Counted from the stretch's first letter, positions 22,729 to 37,671 are shown. The stretch: 64,000 nt of DNA from Cokeromyces recurvatus (GCF_025118155.1 NW_026251393.1:868001-932000); one strand, 5' to 3'. Notes: generated by a model not told the origin, from the sequence alone. A program made the numbers and translations.

Positions 22729-23294
22729 ATGAAGAATATAATTCTACTTATTTTGCTTTCTATCCTTGGAACAAATGCATTTTGTATATACAATAACATT
22801 GAAAAGGGCGCAGATGGTACAGTTACAAAATATTGGTTAAGACAACAGCCTTATAATGCTGGTCCCAATTATTTCTCGTAAGTTTATTAGTTAAAAAAAA
22901 GTTCTAATATTATAGTATTTACTTTCCCCCCCCTTTATTAGGCGTTTTGCAAATTACAATTTAGCCAATGGCGAGAAAACATGTTGTGCTTACACAAACA
23001 CGGATTGCTGTAGATCTGGAAAAATTGATGATGAACTCTACATGGTTGTAAGTATTTAATTATTATTATTTTCCTTATTCTTCCTCCTAATCTATGAAAT
23101 CTATAATATTACAGGCTGCAAGAACTACCGGCACTATGACCTTCCCTCCTCTCGTTATCAGTTTTCCCTCGGGTGGTTCGATTGTGTTTAATGGTGACGC
23201 AAATCCAGCAACCGAGAAGATCAAGGTCTACAACCCTGATGGTTCACCTTATGGCTTTAAATTCAGAGTCGACGATCAAGCTGGATATACATAG
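22729..23294 (+). CDS. Small secreted protein with paired cysteines
   Basis: Exons 22729-22877, 22942-23047 and 23115-23294 give 144 aa. A signal peptide is clear (MKNIILLILLSILGTNAFC). The mature protein has one Cys near its start, then ETCC-like and TDCC pairs close together (KTCCAYTNTDCCRSGK), and no Cys in the C-terminal half, which is rich in Gly, Pro and aromatic residues (TFPPLVISFPSGGSIVF, NPDGSPYGFKFRVDD) and looks like a beta-rich domain. Splice phases all agree and the introns are short with canonical ends. No family recognised. An extracellular role is inferred from the signal peptide and disulphide-type cysteines. Confidence 0.75.
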
Positions 23295-23889
23295 GGATTA
23301 TATCTGATTAGAAGAGAAAAAAGACTCTATTCTTTAATACTTAACTTATTCTATTTACTGTTATATTAAACTATGAATTATACATAGATGATTATTTATT
23401 TACTTGATGTAAAATATAAAAATAAACCATATTTAAAAAAAAGAAAAAAGGTTACCAATAGGTTTTAGAGATTAGTCAGTGTTATCCAATAAAAAACATT
23501 GATATAGGAGATCACGATTATTACATAATTAATGCATTTATATTAATAATAAAATTAAGCTAGATATTTATTCTACCATAGCTATACTTAGTAGTAAATA
23601 GTTTATTTATATAATAGTGTTTATTTTCTACAGAATAAATAATACACGTACATATATACTAGTAGAATGAGCAGGTTTTATTATACTATGTGAAAAAAAG
23701 GAAACATATATAGATCACGCTTAGTCAATTAAGCAGGTATATTTATTTATATGTTATATAATAATAATAAGAATAATAGGAAAACATTCAGAAATTACCC
23801 GCCTGCGATTACTCGTTCTTTATTACTAATAGCAGGGCTACCCTAGCATTTTTCTCCTTTTAGTTATTTTGTTTGACCTGCGAGTCTAA

Positions 23890-23931
<42 letters not shown>

Positions 23932-25614
23932 AGAGAGAGAGAAAGAGAAAGAGAAAGAGAGAGATGATTTAAAGCAATATTTCTTTTTTAGTGCGAAAGA
24001 AAAAAGCAATAGTGCTGTTAAAAACACGAAATTTAGAATATCATTTCATCTATTATTTTGATAACAGTAATTTTCATTTTTTTTTTTTAAAGAATAATGC
24101 AAAATATTCACATGATTGTTAAAAAAAACAGTTCGATCCGGAATACATCATGTGTTTGTTATGCATTAATTCTATAGATGGATATGAAAAAAAATCTTCT
24201 ATCAGTGCCAATAATACAGCTGTTCCAAGTATAGAAAGCCTTTTATTATATGTACCACCCAAGGCCTAACAAAAGAAGGTTCAGGTTAAATATTTCTCCA
24301 GTGAAGCGATCCAAATAAAATTATTGTACGATAATTCCTTTTTTTTTTCATTTTATCAAATGCTTATATTTAATTTTGTCACCTTATTCATATTACTCCT
24401 TTTCAAATATCGTCAGTTATTAATTATTACTTTATCTATGATATATTACCAAAATTATTCTTCATAATTTACTTCACTTTATTATTAACTATAATAATTT
24501 CGTATTGAAAACATATAGATATCACATTGAAAGAAATGTTATTGAAATCATCATCTCATCTTTTTTTTAATTAATTTTGTATTTTGGTATTTAAACTTAT
24601 TTACATCTGATAAAGAAGTATATTTTATGTATTCCAGCTATGGTACTAGCTTTAATTACAACAATCTATATTATAAATACATTTATGTAATTTAACCCTC
24701 ATATTCAATATATTATACAGACATAGACACCAATAAATGTATGTATCTTTCTTTAAATAATATTAAGATCTATCATCACTAGTTGCACGAGTGTTCCCGA
24801 ATTAAGATATATAAGAGCAATAACTATGGAAATAGTATATTTAGCTGGATCAAGCTATATATTTAAACATCTTTAATCAGCAAGAATAACTGTCATAGTT
24901 GTAAGACTTGTAACTTAATTCAATAAGATAAATAGTCATAATAAAGCATATAGTGCACTTGTATAATAATTTTGTGTATATTTACTGTTGTATAAATAAT
25001 TAATAAAAGTCCTACATCTAAAAATATATTTTCTTCTATTATTGTTCTGCTGAATATAGATTTATAAAGATAACTTTATATAAGTTAAACTAGGGTAAAC
25101 TAAGAATAATAAAATACACGTAATAATTGATTCCACTCAGAATAAACATGTTAGTTATAAAAATAAATATATACAAAAGACATGGATCTACATCTATAAT
25201 AACTCTTAGTAATCATCCTATAATTATATTATCAAATACAATTTGTTATATTTTTATCTTCTTATTACTCATCATCTTTATCCACAAAATATATAAATGC
25301 TTTTACACTATTAACCCTTATTATATATACTTGAATTGAATTATACTTAGAATTGAATTAATTCATTTTTTATCTTAATAAACTTATTGACAAGTCTCAA
25401 CATACTTTTTCTGTCCGTTTTCTTTTATTTCTCTTTTATTTCCTTTATTTATATTTTTATTATTTAACTTGCCTAAACCACAACATTTGAATCTTTAAGT
25501 ATTTTTGTAAATAAAGTAACCCGTGAAAAAAAAATTGAGCTTCCTAGGGTACTTATTTAAAAATTGAATAATAATATAATTTATAGTGATCACGGCTACC
25601 ATAAAATAACTTAT

Positions 25615-25663
<49 letters not shown>

Positions 25664-25818
25664 GTAACTGTAATGAGAAAGCGTAAGAAAATTCGATGCC
25701 AACAAATTGGTGAAATAATGGGTGGATTTAGGAATTTCCATTAATTTTATTGGTCAGTCGGAGCTTAAATATATCAATATCGAATATAATTGATATAATG
25801 AAAAAAAAACCAACAAGA
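23295..25818. other. Gene-poor stretch
   Basis: About 2.5 kb without a supported protein gene. It contains an A36 run followed by a GA-rich tract (23893-23960) and a T/A hairpin-like run (25613-25661: T9 then A of about 38). A 46-codon open frame at 24131-24271 has protein-like composition but no ATG near its start and no partner exons. Confidence 0.5.
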
Positions 25819-25892
25819 GCTTCTATGGCGCAATTGGCTAGCGCGTCTGACTGTTAATCAGGAGGTTGGTGGTTCGAGCCCACCTAGGAGCG
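25819..25892 (+). tRNA. tRNA-Asn (GTT)
   Basis: 74-nt cloverleaf: acceptor GCTTCTA pairs with TAGGAGC (one G-T wobble), D arm GGCGCAATTGGCTAGCGC, anticodon stem TCTGA/TCAGG with loop CTGTTAA and anticodon GTT at 25853-25855, T arm GGTGGTTCGAGCCCACC. Internal A box (TGGCGCAATTGG) and B box (GGTTCGAGCC) are intact. No intron. Decodes AAC/AAT. T runs for polymerase III termination follow from about 25898. Confidence 0.95.
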
Positions 25893-25929
25893 TTTCATTT
25901 TTTTTCAATTTTCATCCCTTTCCTGCCTG

Positions 25930-25985
<56 letters not shown>

Positions 25986-26489
25986 TTGAAAATAACTATT
26001 CTTTTGCAATAATAATAATAAAAAGGTAATAATTTTTTTAAAAGGAAGGATAAAGTAGCTTCTTTTTTTTATAAATGTTTAGTAATAGGTAGTAGTGATA
26101 TTGTTATTGTCTAATTAGTGTTGATAACAAAAATATTTCTTTATTTTACTAAACTATATTTATTACTTTTTATATCTTTTGCATTGTTATAACAAAGTAA
26201 ATTATAATAGTTATACTAAGCTGGTTATAATAAAAAAAATATATGAGATAATGTAAAGCTGTTTATTGTTGAAGAAAGTATAATAATACGGAAATAGTTT
26301 AAGTATAACGCGTCTTTAAATTTAAAACTAATAATAATAATAATAAATCTCACAATAATAAATTTATTAAATAATTACTTTATATTATTATCACAACTAA
26401 TACGATAAAACTGTCAATTACATATATATTGAATGAGGAAAGAAAATTAATTTATTTTAGGTATGAAAAATGACAGATATTTTATTTAT
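25893..26489. other. Intergenic with T52 tract
   Basis: Contains an uninterrupted T run of about 52 (25933-25984), beginning 40 bp after the tRNA gene, then AT-rich sequence with TAA repeats. No gene seen. Confidence 0.6.
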
Positions 26490-28688
26490 CTAATATAAAA
26501 GTTCAAGTTGAGCTGGCCTTGCCTTTAAAGAGGATGTATTTCTTATAAGAACAACCATCTTTACAGAACGATTTTGCCTATTTTATCAATAAGAAAAAAA
26601 AAGTTTATTAAATTGATTGATTACTATAGAATGACAATGATAATAATAATAAAAAAAAAACTTACGATTTATCTATGGATTTAAGCTTTTTTAATCCACT
26701 CATTGTACAAGCACCTATGCCAAAACCATAACCAAGACTTAAAGAAAAATTACCGTTTGTTATATAACCTATCTGTTGTTGCTTTGAAGGTAATTCAAAT
26801 GACTTATATATATATGGATCAGTTGTAAATTGTTAAGACCTTTGTAATCTTATATGTCTAAAACATACCTTATCTACATCAGTATCTAATTCTAAAAATT
26901 CCTTCATCTTTCTTTTACTTTTTTTTAAAGGTGATGATTTTTGACGAATACGATATGTATAATATTGATATTCCTCAGGGTCTTCTAACAAATAAATCAT
27001 AGCATTAACTAAAGGCTTTCCACGGTCAATATATTTTACACGAATTTTAATGAGTAGGTCATCCATATAAAAATCCGACAAATGCAATGACGGATCTAGT
27101 CCTCGTTGGCGTATTAATGCTTCTAATGTTGATTGGTAGTTTTGTGTTGTTGAAGAATCTAAAAGAGATAACACTAAACGTTCTCCATTTATCAATGAAT
27201 ATCTAGGACGTGCTGACAAATGTTCCTGATTTTCTTTTCCTTCTTCAATAACATCCATACGATCTACTGTAGATAAACTTTCAAATGCGCATTCAAATGG
27301 ATGGTCAACTCCACGTTTAGCATAGTTAACACGTTTTGCAGGAGGGCGCCTCTGCCAAACGTTTTCTGCTGCCTTTTGAACCATCTTACGATGAGCTTCA
27401 AAGGCTCGTGTACCTGGATAATCTTGTGGAAAACAAGGATAACCACTTTCAAAATGCATAGCATGCACATCTTCATATCCAGCTACACGGGCTCCTGCAA
27501 ATACAAATGATTTCCAAAATGCAAGCCCAAATCCACGGGGAATAATTAATGTCCATCCTTCTACAAACTCATGTGAAGATAGAGGTTGGGGTGATTGATT
27601 ATTATAGATTGGTCCTCCTCGCTGAATTAATAAAAGGGGAATTTGACTATCTTCTGGTGTAGCTTCTAGTTTAGTACCTGGTATTAAGTTCTTTTCACGA
27701 CGTATATTCAATCCATAATCAGATATTTTATTATCAAACAAGGATTGACGCAATTCTTTATTCCAAATAGTTGTTTCCGCTGCATCTGATGGCCATTGAT
27801 CCAAAATATGCTGAATATTTTTTTGATTCTCATTAGAAATTGTGTTAGTCCTTGGTGGTACTTTTTGAGGGAATCTAAATGTTATTCAACTATTAGTTTT
27901 TTTTTTCTTTTTCCTTTTTTTTTTCTTTTTTACTTTAATCGAGGATCTTGAACAACAAGACCAATAACAGTTCCAGGAGACATTGAACAAGAAGAACGGA
28001 GCTCTTTTAATCTATTCCATACATTGTTGCCCTTGATGGATTCATCGGGAATAGGATCAAGAATAGTCTGTAATAAAGCTGTTGATCGTGGACCAGTCAA
28101 TTCAAATCGTAAAATGTCATCACGCAAGTCGTTTAACTGAATATTGGTTGTTTTTGTTTCTTTAATTGCCATTTTTAAATATATATTGGCCTCATGAACT
28201 GCAGAAGGATGAATCCATAGCCAGATTGTATCAGTCGTCTTTGGTTTCCATAAAAATGAAATTGGACAAATAAGTTTCAATGGGTATCCTAAATACTCAT
28301 ATAAATGAGTATATCCAATCCTTTTACCGCTAATATACCTAACCAAAACCAAAATATAAATATTATACATTTGGCAAACAAAAAGTATGTGGTGTATAGA
28401 TATACCTTTCACTTCCAACAGAAGATAGTCCAGCATCTGTCATTGTATTTAACACTTTAATGATATCGTTTTTATCACCCTTTAACTCAATACAAGCCAT
28501 ATAAGATGCATCATGTATAATTGAAAGACGAGTAAATGATCGATATGTAACACGGATTGATTTTGTGTTTGGACGTGCTGCAATTCGATGACCCCATATA
28601 TCATTCATTTTCATTCTTTTTGTATGCCACATGTGAGTTTCTAACCATTTTTTTGATTCTATAAGAGAGTATATGAGTAACTACATAC

Positions 28689-28720
<32 letters not shown>

Positions 28721-29518
28721 TAAAATGATTGCATCATATTTTGTTTATTTACTTTGACGTCTAAGAAATTCTTCTACTGTATTTCTAGGCGTTTTGATCT
28801 TTTTAATCTTTTTACGTATCAATGGAGCATTAGGTGCTGAACAGTAAGCCTAACAAAAAAAAGTGTTTAATATATATGTACCATTTAATCAATAATATGC
28901 ATAATATTACTTCTTTTGCTGCCTTTGCTCTTAATCTAGCAGGGAGCCTATTTATATTATGGCTTGCTGCACGACGACGAAGGCCTCGAGGAAGTGATTG
29001 AAAAGCAAGTTCGTTAAGTGCATAACTATTTTTTTTTAAAAAAAAATAAAGTATTAAATTACTGTAATATTAGCCATTCTTTATATAATTACCTAGCTCT
29101 TTTAATGGCTGTTTGCATTTCATTAATCTCCGTTATACGCGCCAACGCATATCTATCAGCTTCAATTGGCCCAGTTACTCTTGGTATGTTCTCAGCTATA
29201 AAGAGTATGTATTTTGACGATTAACTTTTCAATTTTTCTTTTAAAAAAAGAAAAAAACTTGTTTATACTAAACATTACTGAGGCTATTGTCTGTTTTATT
29301 ATGTGTTCCAATTTGTCGAATTGACTTATTTCTTTCTACATGTAAAATCCAAATGTTAACATGAAGTTGAATCGATCGATTTCAAAAAAAAAAAAAGAAA
29401 AAATACCTCTTCTTTTTTGTTTTCCAGAGAGATTGTTATCATTTGTTGATTTTGAAGTAGCTGAACTTACATTACTCAATACTTCTGAACCTTCTCTACT
29501 GTTAGGCTTGGATGACAT
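26490..29518 (-). CDS. POP1: RNase P / RNase MRP subunit POP1
   Basis: Largest protein subunit of RNase P and RNase MRP, needed for 5' processing of tRNA and for rRNA maturation; nuclear/nucleolar. Nine exons fit in phase: 29518-29407, 29195-29093, 29025-28911, 28849-28753, 28658-28406, 28338-27934, 27874-26869, 26802-26666 and 26577-26490, giving 771 aa. The N-terminal POP1 block is seen in SLPRGLRRRAASHNINRLP and in KKWLETHMWHTKRMKM with GHRIAARPN. The POPLD domain is seen in GWTLIIPRGFGLAFWKSFVF and FESGYPCFPQDYPGTRAF. The C-terminus (GYITNGNFSLSLGYGFGIGA, VVLIRNTSSLKARPAQLEL) also matches. Length is close to other fungal Pop1 proteins. The gene is intact. Confidence 0.94.
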
Positions 29519-29830
29519 TACAATGAATGATTAATGTAAATTAAAAAAAAAAAGAGCACATTACAGTCACGAAGATCAGAAATAATAATAATAATAAAAA
29601 AAAAAAAAAATTCTTGAAAAAGTCAAATTGTTGTGCCTTAATTTTTATTGGTTAAAGCATTTACTTGCTTTTTTGTGTGCAGATACTTTATTGGCTGCTA
29701 AAACTAAAAATTAATTTATAAATAAACGCTTTACTTTTCCCTTTTTCTTCTTGACAAACCAAAAAAAATATAAAAGAGGAGAGAAGATAAATAGCAACAG
29801 CAACAATAGAAGGAAACCGAGTCTTTCATT
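29519..29830. promoter_or_regulatory. Shared divergent promoter region POP1/ALG5
   Basis: 312 bp separate the divergent start codons. It contains poly-A runs, TAATAA repeats and two TTATTGG-type texts (inverted CCAAT-like ATTGG at about 29646-29650 and 29691-29695). Regulation from a shared region is inferred from spacing. Confidence 0.35.
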
Positions 29831-29937
29831 ATGGTGTTTTTATATTTTATATCTATTATTTTTATTACAGTGATAGCTTTAGTATGTAACAAGCATATAA
29901 TTGCCTTTTAAGCAGACAATTTATAGTTCCTTATTGT

Positions 29938-29974
<37 letters not shown>

Positions 29975-31029
29975 CAAATAGCTATTTGGGTTTTTATTAT
30001 TTTGTTCGCCCAAGCCAAGAAGTAGAACAGAAAATGAAAAATATTTTAGAAATGCAAAGTCCTCTAAACAGTTGCTGCTACCAAGTCTATTTGATAAAGC
30101 TAGTGTGAGTTTATCGTGTATTGTACCTGCATTTGATGAAAGTAAGCGATTACCGAAAATGCTAGAAGAGACAGTCGATTATTTAGAAACAGTTAAAAAT
30201 AAAGATACCACGTTTAGTTATGAAATTATTATTGTTGATGATGGTAGCAGAGATAATACTTGTGAAGTAGCCATGGCTTTTGCCAAGAAAATGCCTCATG
30301 TTGATATTCGACTTCTTGTTCTGGATAAAAATAGAGGAAAAGGGGGTGCTGTCACTCAGGTAATATTAAAAGGGATAATAATAATAAAAAGGCAATGTTA
30401 AGTGGACAAAGCTTTGTTAATATCAAGTAATAATAAAGGGAATGTTATCAGCTCGAGGCGAACTATGCTTAATGGTAGATGCTGATGGAGCAACTAAATT
30501 CTCAGATCTTGGTAAACTTTTAAAAGAAATGGATCGAATCAAAAAAGATGATAAGGGAGTTGTTATTGGTTCTCGTTCACATTTAGTTACCACCGAAGCT
30601 GTTGTTAAGGTAAATACATATGTCACTTGATGTATGCATACACACACAAAAAAAAAAAACTAAATTAGGGATGATTAGCGATCTTTTATTAGGAATTTTT
30701 TAATGCGTGGTTTTCACACATTAGTCTACATTTTTGGTATTCGTGGTATTGAAGATACTCAGTGTGGATTTAAGTTATTTACTCGTAAATCAGCTCAAAT
30801 TATATTCCCTAATATGCATGTAGAAAGATGGATTTTTGATATCGAATGTCTCATGATTGCTCAAATTCAAAAAATGCCCATTTCTGAAATTCAAGTTACT
30901 TGGCATGAGATTGATGGATCTAAAGTTAATTTAATGGTTGATTCAATGAAAATGGCTGTTGATTTATTACTTATTAGACTTAATTATGTTTTCGGCTTTT
31001 GGTCTGTAAATACTAAGAAATTCAAATAA
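29831..31029 (+). CDS. ALG5: Dolichyl-phosphate beta-glucosyltransferase
   Basis: ER membrane GT2 enzyme making dolichyl-phosphate-glucose from UDP-glucose and dolichyl phosphate, the donor for the last steps of N-glycan precursor assembly. Exons 29831-29881, 29982-30359, 30439-30609 and 30679-31029 give 316 aa. The N-terminal membrane helix is split by intron 1 ([17 protein letters not shown] joined to [14 protein letters not shown]). Then come the GT-A signatures [41 protein letters not shown], the metal-binding VDADGAT, VIGSRSH and the C-terminal [14 protein letters not shown]. Length agrees with yeast Alg5 (334 aa). Intron 1 contains a T run of about 34. Intact. Confidence 0.94.
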
Positions 31030-31155
31030 TAAATGTGTATGATTATATAATTGCGCTTAACTGAAAAATAAACGTTTTTTTTTTTATTTCTTTTATTTTT
31101 TATTTTTATTTTTATTTTTTATTTTTATTTTTTATTTAAATAAATAAATAAAAAT

Positions 31156-34058
31156 ATGTCTATCACGATTAACGCTATTGATAAAGAATCTATTCATAAA
31201 ATTTGTTCAGGGCAAGTAGTACTTGACTTGGCTACTGCAGTAAAAGAATTAGTAGAAAATAGTATTGATGCTGGCGCTACCTCAATTGGTACAAGATAGA
31301 ATTAATATGCCACTTTAGTAGACTGAATCTAACATGATTACTTTCACATGTAGATGTCAATTTCAAAGAAAGTGGTATCGAGCGAATTGAAGTAATTGAT
31401 GATGGATCTGGTATTGATCCAGCTAATTATGAAACTCTAGGTAAAATGTTACAACAACAACAACAAAAAAAAAAAAAAAACTATGGTAATAATAATTTAT
31501 AACTTTTTTTTTTTATAATGGTAGCTCTCAAGCATTATACTTCCAAATTGAATAGTTTCGAAGATTTAGAAAAAGTACTTACGTTTGGTTTCCGAGGGGA
31601 AGCACTTAGTTCATTATGTGCACTATCTCAACTGACTGTTATTACAGCTACAAAAGATCAAGCACCAATGGGTATCAAGCTAGAATACGATAGAAATGGT
31701 ATTTTGATCTCTAAAACACCTGTTTCACGAACTGTAAACACCAAATCATAAAAAAATATACGTATATAATCTAATATATTTGTTTATCTAGAACGGTACA
31801 ACTATTCAATTATCTAATATATTTCATTCTTTACCTGTGCGATTACAAGAATTCAAAAGAAATATTAAGCGAGAATATAGCAAGGCATTGACTTTTTTAC
31901 AAGCATATTCAATCATATCAGTAAATACACGTATATCTGTATCGAATCAAACAGGAAAGAGGTAGATTTTATTACAACTTCCTTCTATAAACGTATATAA
32001 ATAAATATTTTCATCTTTTTATATAGACCAAGTATGAAAATCATGTCAACGACAAAAAATAAGGAAATCAGTGCAAATATTTCAAATATATTTGGAGCAA
32101 AGTTAGCATCACAGATTATACCATTTAAAGTAGATTTAGAGCCAGTTCTTGGGAAAGAAGGATCTTTAGAGGGTTATATCTCAAAGCCAGAATGGGGGCT
32201 TGGAAGAAATAGTTCTGATCGACAATATTTCTATATTAATGGTAGACCATGTATACTTTCCAAGGTGAGAGCATTTTTTTTTTAAATCAATAACTCTTTG
32301 GTTAACTTTTTCTTTTTCTTTTCTTTTTAATTATTAGATGGCGAAAACATTTAACGAAATATATCGTATTTTTATTTCTAATCAATATCCTGTTGTTATT
32401 GCTAATTTTAAAATACCTACAGATGCGTATGATGTTAATGTAAGCCCAGACAAAAGAACAATTTTTATCCATCAAGAAGCTAAGATTGTGGATGCCATCA
32501 TGAATCAGCTAAAGGAACAGTTAGAACCGAGTCGATCTACATTCCAAATTAACGCACTTATGTCTTTAGCTACATCTAATGAAACGCCTATATCAGAAAC
32601 TAAAAATCATAACAATGCAGATGATGAACAGTCAAATATAATATCGCCATTAAGAAACACAGTTAATAACCTATCATTGTTATCATCTTCACCAGCTCCA
32701 GCACTACGCTCTTTGCCGTCACTAAAAAGTTTTACTAATTCAGGCTCAATCACTAGGAAAAACAATAATGAAAGCATTTCAAAATATAACAAGCCAATAA
32801 GTATAAAACGATCATACGGTACTAGTACAGCAACAATAAATCCTTATATAAGCAAAAAGTCCAAAATAGATTCAGTTATAGATATAGATAATGCAGAAGA
32901 AGACAAAATGGAAGATGTTGAAACATCTGATACTAGTTTACTCAAGATGCAAACAACGAAAGCACCTGAAGTAGACACTAAAATAGAGGAAATGGAATTT
33001 GACACACGAGAATATGTGGAAACTGTTACTGGTATTAAATCATATAGTGGATTATGGAAAACAGTAGGACGTATTTTGACCATTAAATCTAATACGTGCT
33101 TTGACTATTTGAAGGAAAATAGCAATACGATTGAAGAAAACTCTAGCTTTATTTCAACATCAGAAACTATTGAAAATGCAGGAATAACAAATACAGCTGA
33201 TAACGAGAAAGCAACTAGAGCATTAAGCCGTGTAATTCATAAACCTGATTTTGCTAGAATGAAAGTAATTGGGCAATTTAACCTTGGTTTTATAATAACG
33301 ATATTGGATAATCAAGATCTTTACATTATAGATCAACATGCTTCAGATGAAAAATATAATTTTGAAATATTACAGCGAACTACACAAATTAAGGGTCAAA
33401 AATTAATTAGGTAAATTTTTTATTTATCCTTAAAACCCTCCTCCTTTTTATTAAATATGCCATTTAGTTCGCATGTTTTAGATTTAACAGCAGCTGAAGA
33501 ACATATCGTCATGGATAATCTTGATATTTTTAAAGCAAATGGCTTTGATGTACAAGTATTGCCTGATAATGAACCTACAAAACGTATTTGTGTCATTTCT
33601 CAGCCCGTTAGTAAAAATACAATGTTTGATAAAAAGGATTTTAGTGAAATTATATTTTTAATTAATGAACATCCTGGTGAAATGGTTCGTTGTAGTCGTA
33701 ACAGAGCTATGTTTGCATCTCGAGCATGTCATAAGGCAGCTCGTATTGGTGATAGTTTAAACAAAAGTCAAATGATAAAGGTAACGAAAACGAAAAGTAA
33801 ATAAATTTTTATTTTAACCTTTTTTCTTTTTTTTTTTAAGATTGTTCAACATATGGGCGAAATTGATCAACCTTGGGTAACTAAAAAAAAAAAAAAAAAA
33901 AAAAAAAAAGACCTGCATTAACTTATCTATTTTAGAATTGTCCCCATGGCCGCCCCACCATGCGTCATTTATTAAGTCTTTCGCATCATAAACAATTACA
34001 TACAAAACAAAAGCATACTTTATCGTTCACAGGAACAATTCCTCTATTTAAAGAATAA
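31156..34058 (+). CDS. PMS1: MutL homologue PMS1 (MutL-alpha endonuclease subunit)
   Basis: Mismatch-repair nuclease subunit, partner of MLH1 (yeast Pms1, human PMS2). Exons 31156-31288, 31354-31440, 31525-31733, 31792-31961, 32027-32264, 32338-33410, 33468-33780, 33841-33876 and 33936-34058 give 793 aa. The GHKL ATPase motifs are present: [18 protein letters not shown] and [11 protein letters not shown]. The middle is a long Ser/Asn-rich linker. The C-terminal endonuclease motif [13 protein letters not shown] begins near residue 610, and the zinc-site segments [13 protein letters not shown] and [12 protein letters not shown] are present. All catalytic and metal motifs are therefore retained. 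Its stop lies 8 bp from that of the convergent prenyltransferase gene, so transcripts must overlap. Confidence 0.94.
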
Positions 34059-34066
34059 AAATAGGT

Positions 34067-35446
<1,380 letters not shown>

Positions 35447-35679
35447 TATTTGCAAAGACGCTGTTAAACTCGTGTTTTGATGAAGAAAAGAAAGTTAAAT
35501 TATTTTTAATTTTGCTCCGAAAAAAAAAAATACAGTAATTTTTCTTTCGATTAATATTTCGCATAAAATACAATCAAGCAATTCATCAGAATTACTCAAG
35601 TGTGCTATATTCCTTTATACATTAAAAAACGATTATAATTAAATGGAAAAAAGACTTATTTTTACTTAATTGTAGTCCA

Positions 35680-37661
35680 ATGTCCATTACGATTAAAAAT
35701 AACATTTTGGCTGTATTTATAGTTCAATTTGATGTTCATAAAGGAAATGTTATTGAATGGCAATATCCAAATGGTAAATAAATTGTACATACATACATAC
35801 ATACATATATATATGTATATAATATAACTAATTAAGTTGTAAATATGAAAATATAGATGTCGATTTAGAAGGTGTAGAGTATCAAGCTATTTGTAGTGGT
35901 TTGCATAGAGTAGAGTCAGATATTATGTAAGAGGCAAAATAACATTCTATACTGGTAAATATCTCAGTTTTTTTTTTATATAGTTATTTTTACCGTCAAG
36001 ATAAATATGGAATTAGTGTCTTTAGAAATATAGCAACAAATTCTATTGAAGAGAGAGGTGCTTGTATGAAGGCTATCGGGCTTCTTGTAAAACCAACGGA
36101 ACATACCGATTTATGCGGCGAAGTTTGGAGTCATGCCCCTTTTCTAAAAGAGGAATTGATGTATGTAATAATTGTATTCTATAATAACACTACTGAATAT
36201 TTTCTATTAGTAAACATATGGATTCCTCTTCAGAAGCTACTATTGATCCTAGACGATATGACTGTTTAATAGAATATTATACTCGTCATCAAATGAAAAG
36301 GGAATTCATAAATAAGGCAAACAATAGAACATATAGTGCTCCGAGTATATCAAGCTCAATTGACAATAGTAGCGTCAACTATAGTCTTCGAAAGATATCA
36401 ATACAAAATGAAGAAAGACAAGAAAACCATAATATTTTATTTAGTATGGATTCTTCTTTTCCTGATTTTGTTCAGCAATTAGGCCCGAATATATTTGTCT
36501 TATGGAAAGCAGCATTATTAAGGAAAAGAATTGTATTATTAAATATGCCGCCAATGGAAGCTACTTGCAAATATGGTATTTGCAAATAATTATTATTCAT
36601 TATTATTAAGTGTAGCTTATTCTGTCTCTTTTTCTGTCTAGTATATAATATTCATCAACTAGGACAGATACCAGTTCAATTTCAAAATAATAATAATATT
36701 CGCCCTTTATTTACTATAGGCGTTAATGATATACCTCAACTTGAAGAAATGAATCATCAAAGCTACATTGCATGTAAAATTGCATATATATATATATACA
36801 TATAACTTGATTTATATATATACATATATGCTTATATAGCTAATACGTACTCATTCATAGGTACATCTGATTCTATATTCCAATCAAAAACAAATTTATA
36901 TGATTTATTAGTTAGGTTACCACAACAAACAGCCTCTTTTGCTCACTATCAACCGCAAATCAAATCTATTTCTATGGCAACTGAACATAATTCAGCCGAT
37001 TTAACAAGATTTAAAATCTTATGGTCATTATTATCACCCAATATTCCCTGGTCTCAAGTGATAGATAAAGAACCTAAAGGTAGTTTCAACATGGTTTCTA
37101 CTTTATTCACAGGCATATGTTACTGGCTTTATGAAGAAAATAGATTAGATCATTATTCTTTCATGCCTACCCTTGCAGGTTGTAATTGGCAAAATTTGTT
37201 TGTTGGATCGAATATTAGAAGAGGCCGTTTATATATATCCGAGGAAGAAAACAGATTATTATTAATGCATAATAATGAAGAAGATACAACTGAAATTAAT
37301 CACAACGAAATATACCATGCCGTGAATAAAGATATAGCTACAAAAGAAATTATTTTAAGGTACAAAAAAAGAAAAAGATATATGTATTGTTATATTAAAT
37401 TTACATGTATTTCTATTTAGATTCTTCCATGACTTAAATTATTTCTTACTTGTCAAGTTACAACACATTTTATCAATGCGTGAAGAAAATGGAACTCACA
37501 ATCACTTAATTATGCTTTATCCAAAAGATATGGTACAATTAGGACTAGACCCTCAACATGATGCTTCATTTATCATAGAGCTTGCTCAGCTCTATTTTAA
37601 CAAAAGAGTTCAAGTATTTAGTTGGAGACATCTGTGTTATATCAGATCATGTTGCTGTTAA
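35680..37661 (+). CDS. DENN-module protein, DENND11/LCHN-like (yeast Anr2 family)
   Basis: Probable regulator of a Rab-type GTPase; family members (LCHN, DUF2347, yeast Anr2) contain a divergent DENN module. Exons 35680-35773, 35857-35926, 35984-36160, 36211-36575, 36642-36773, 36861-37359 and 37421-37661 give 525 aa. N-terminal longin-like part: VFIVQFDVHKGNVIEWQYPN, DLEGVEYQAICSGLHRVESD, IYFYRQDKYGISVFRN, ERGACMKAIGLLV. Central cDENN-like part: FVQQLGPNIFVLWKAALLRK and RIVLLNMPPMEA. C-terminal: ICYWLYEENRLDHYSFMPTL and FFHDLNYFLLVKLQHILS. All splice phases agree. The stop is 10 bp from that of the next, convergent gene. The partner GTPase cannot be told from sequence. Confidence 0.82.
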
Positions 37662-37671
37662 ATAAATAACT

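Noticed and set aside
24131..24271. 46-codon open frame (reads QFDPEYIMCLLCINSIDGYE)
   Set aside because: Protein-like text but no initiating ATG, no neighbouring exon and no recognised family; kept only as a possible relic.
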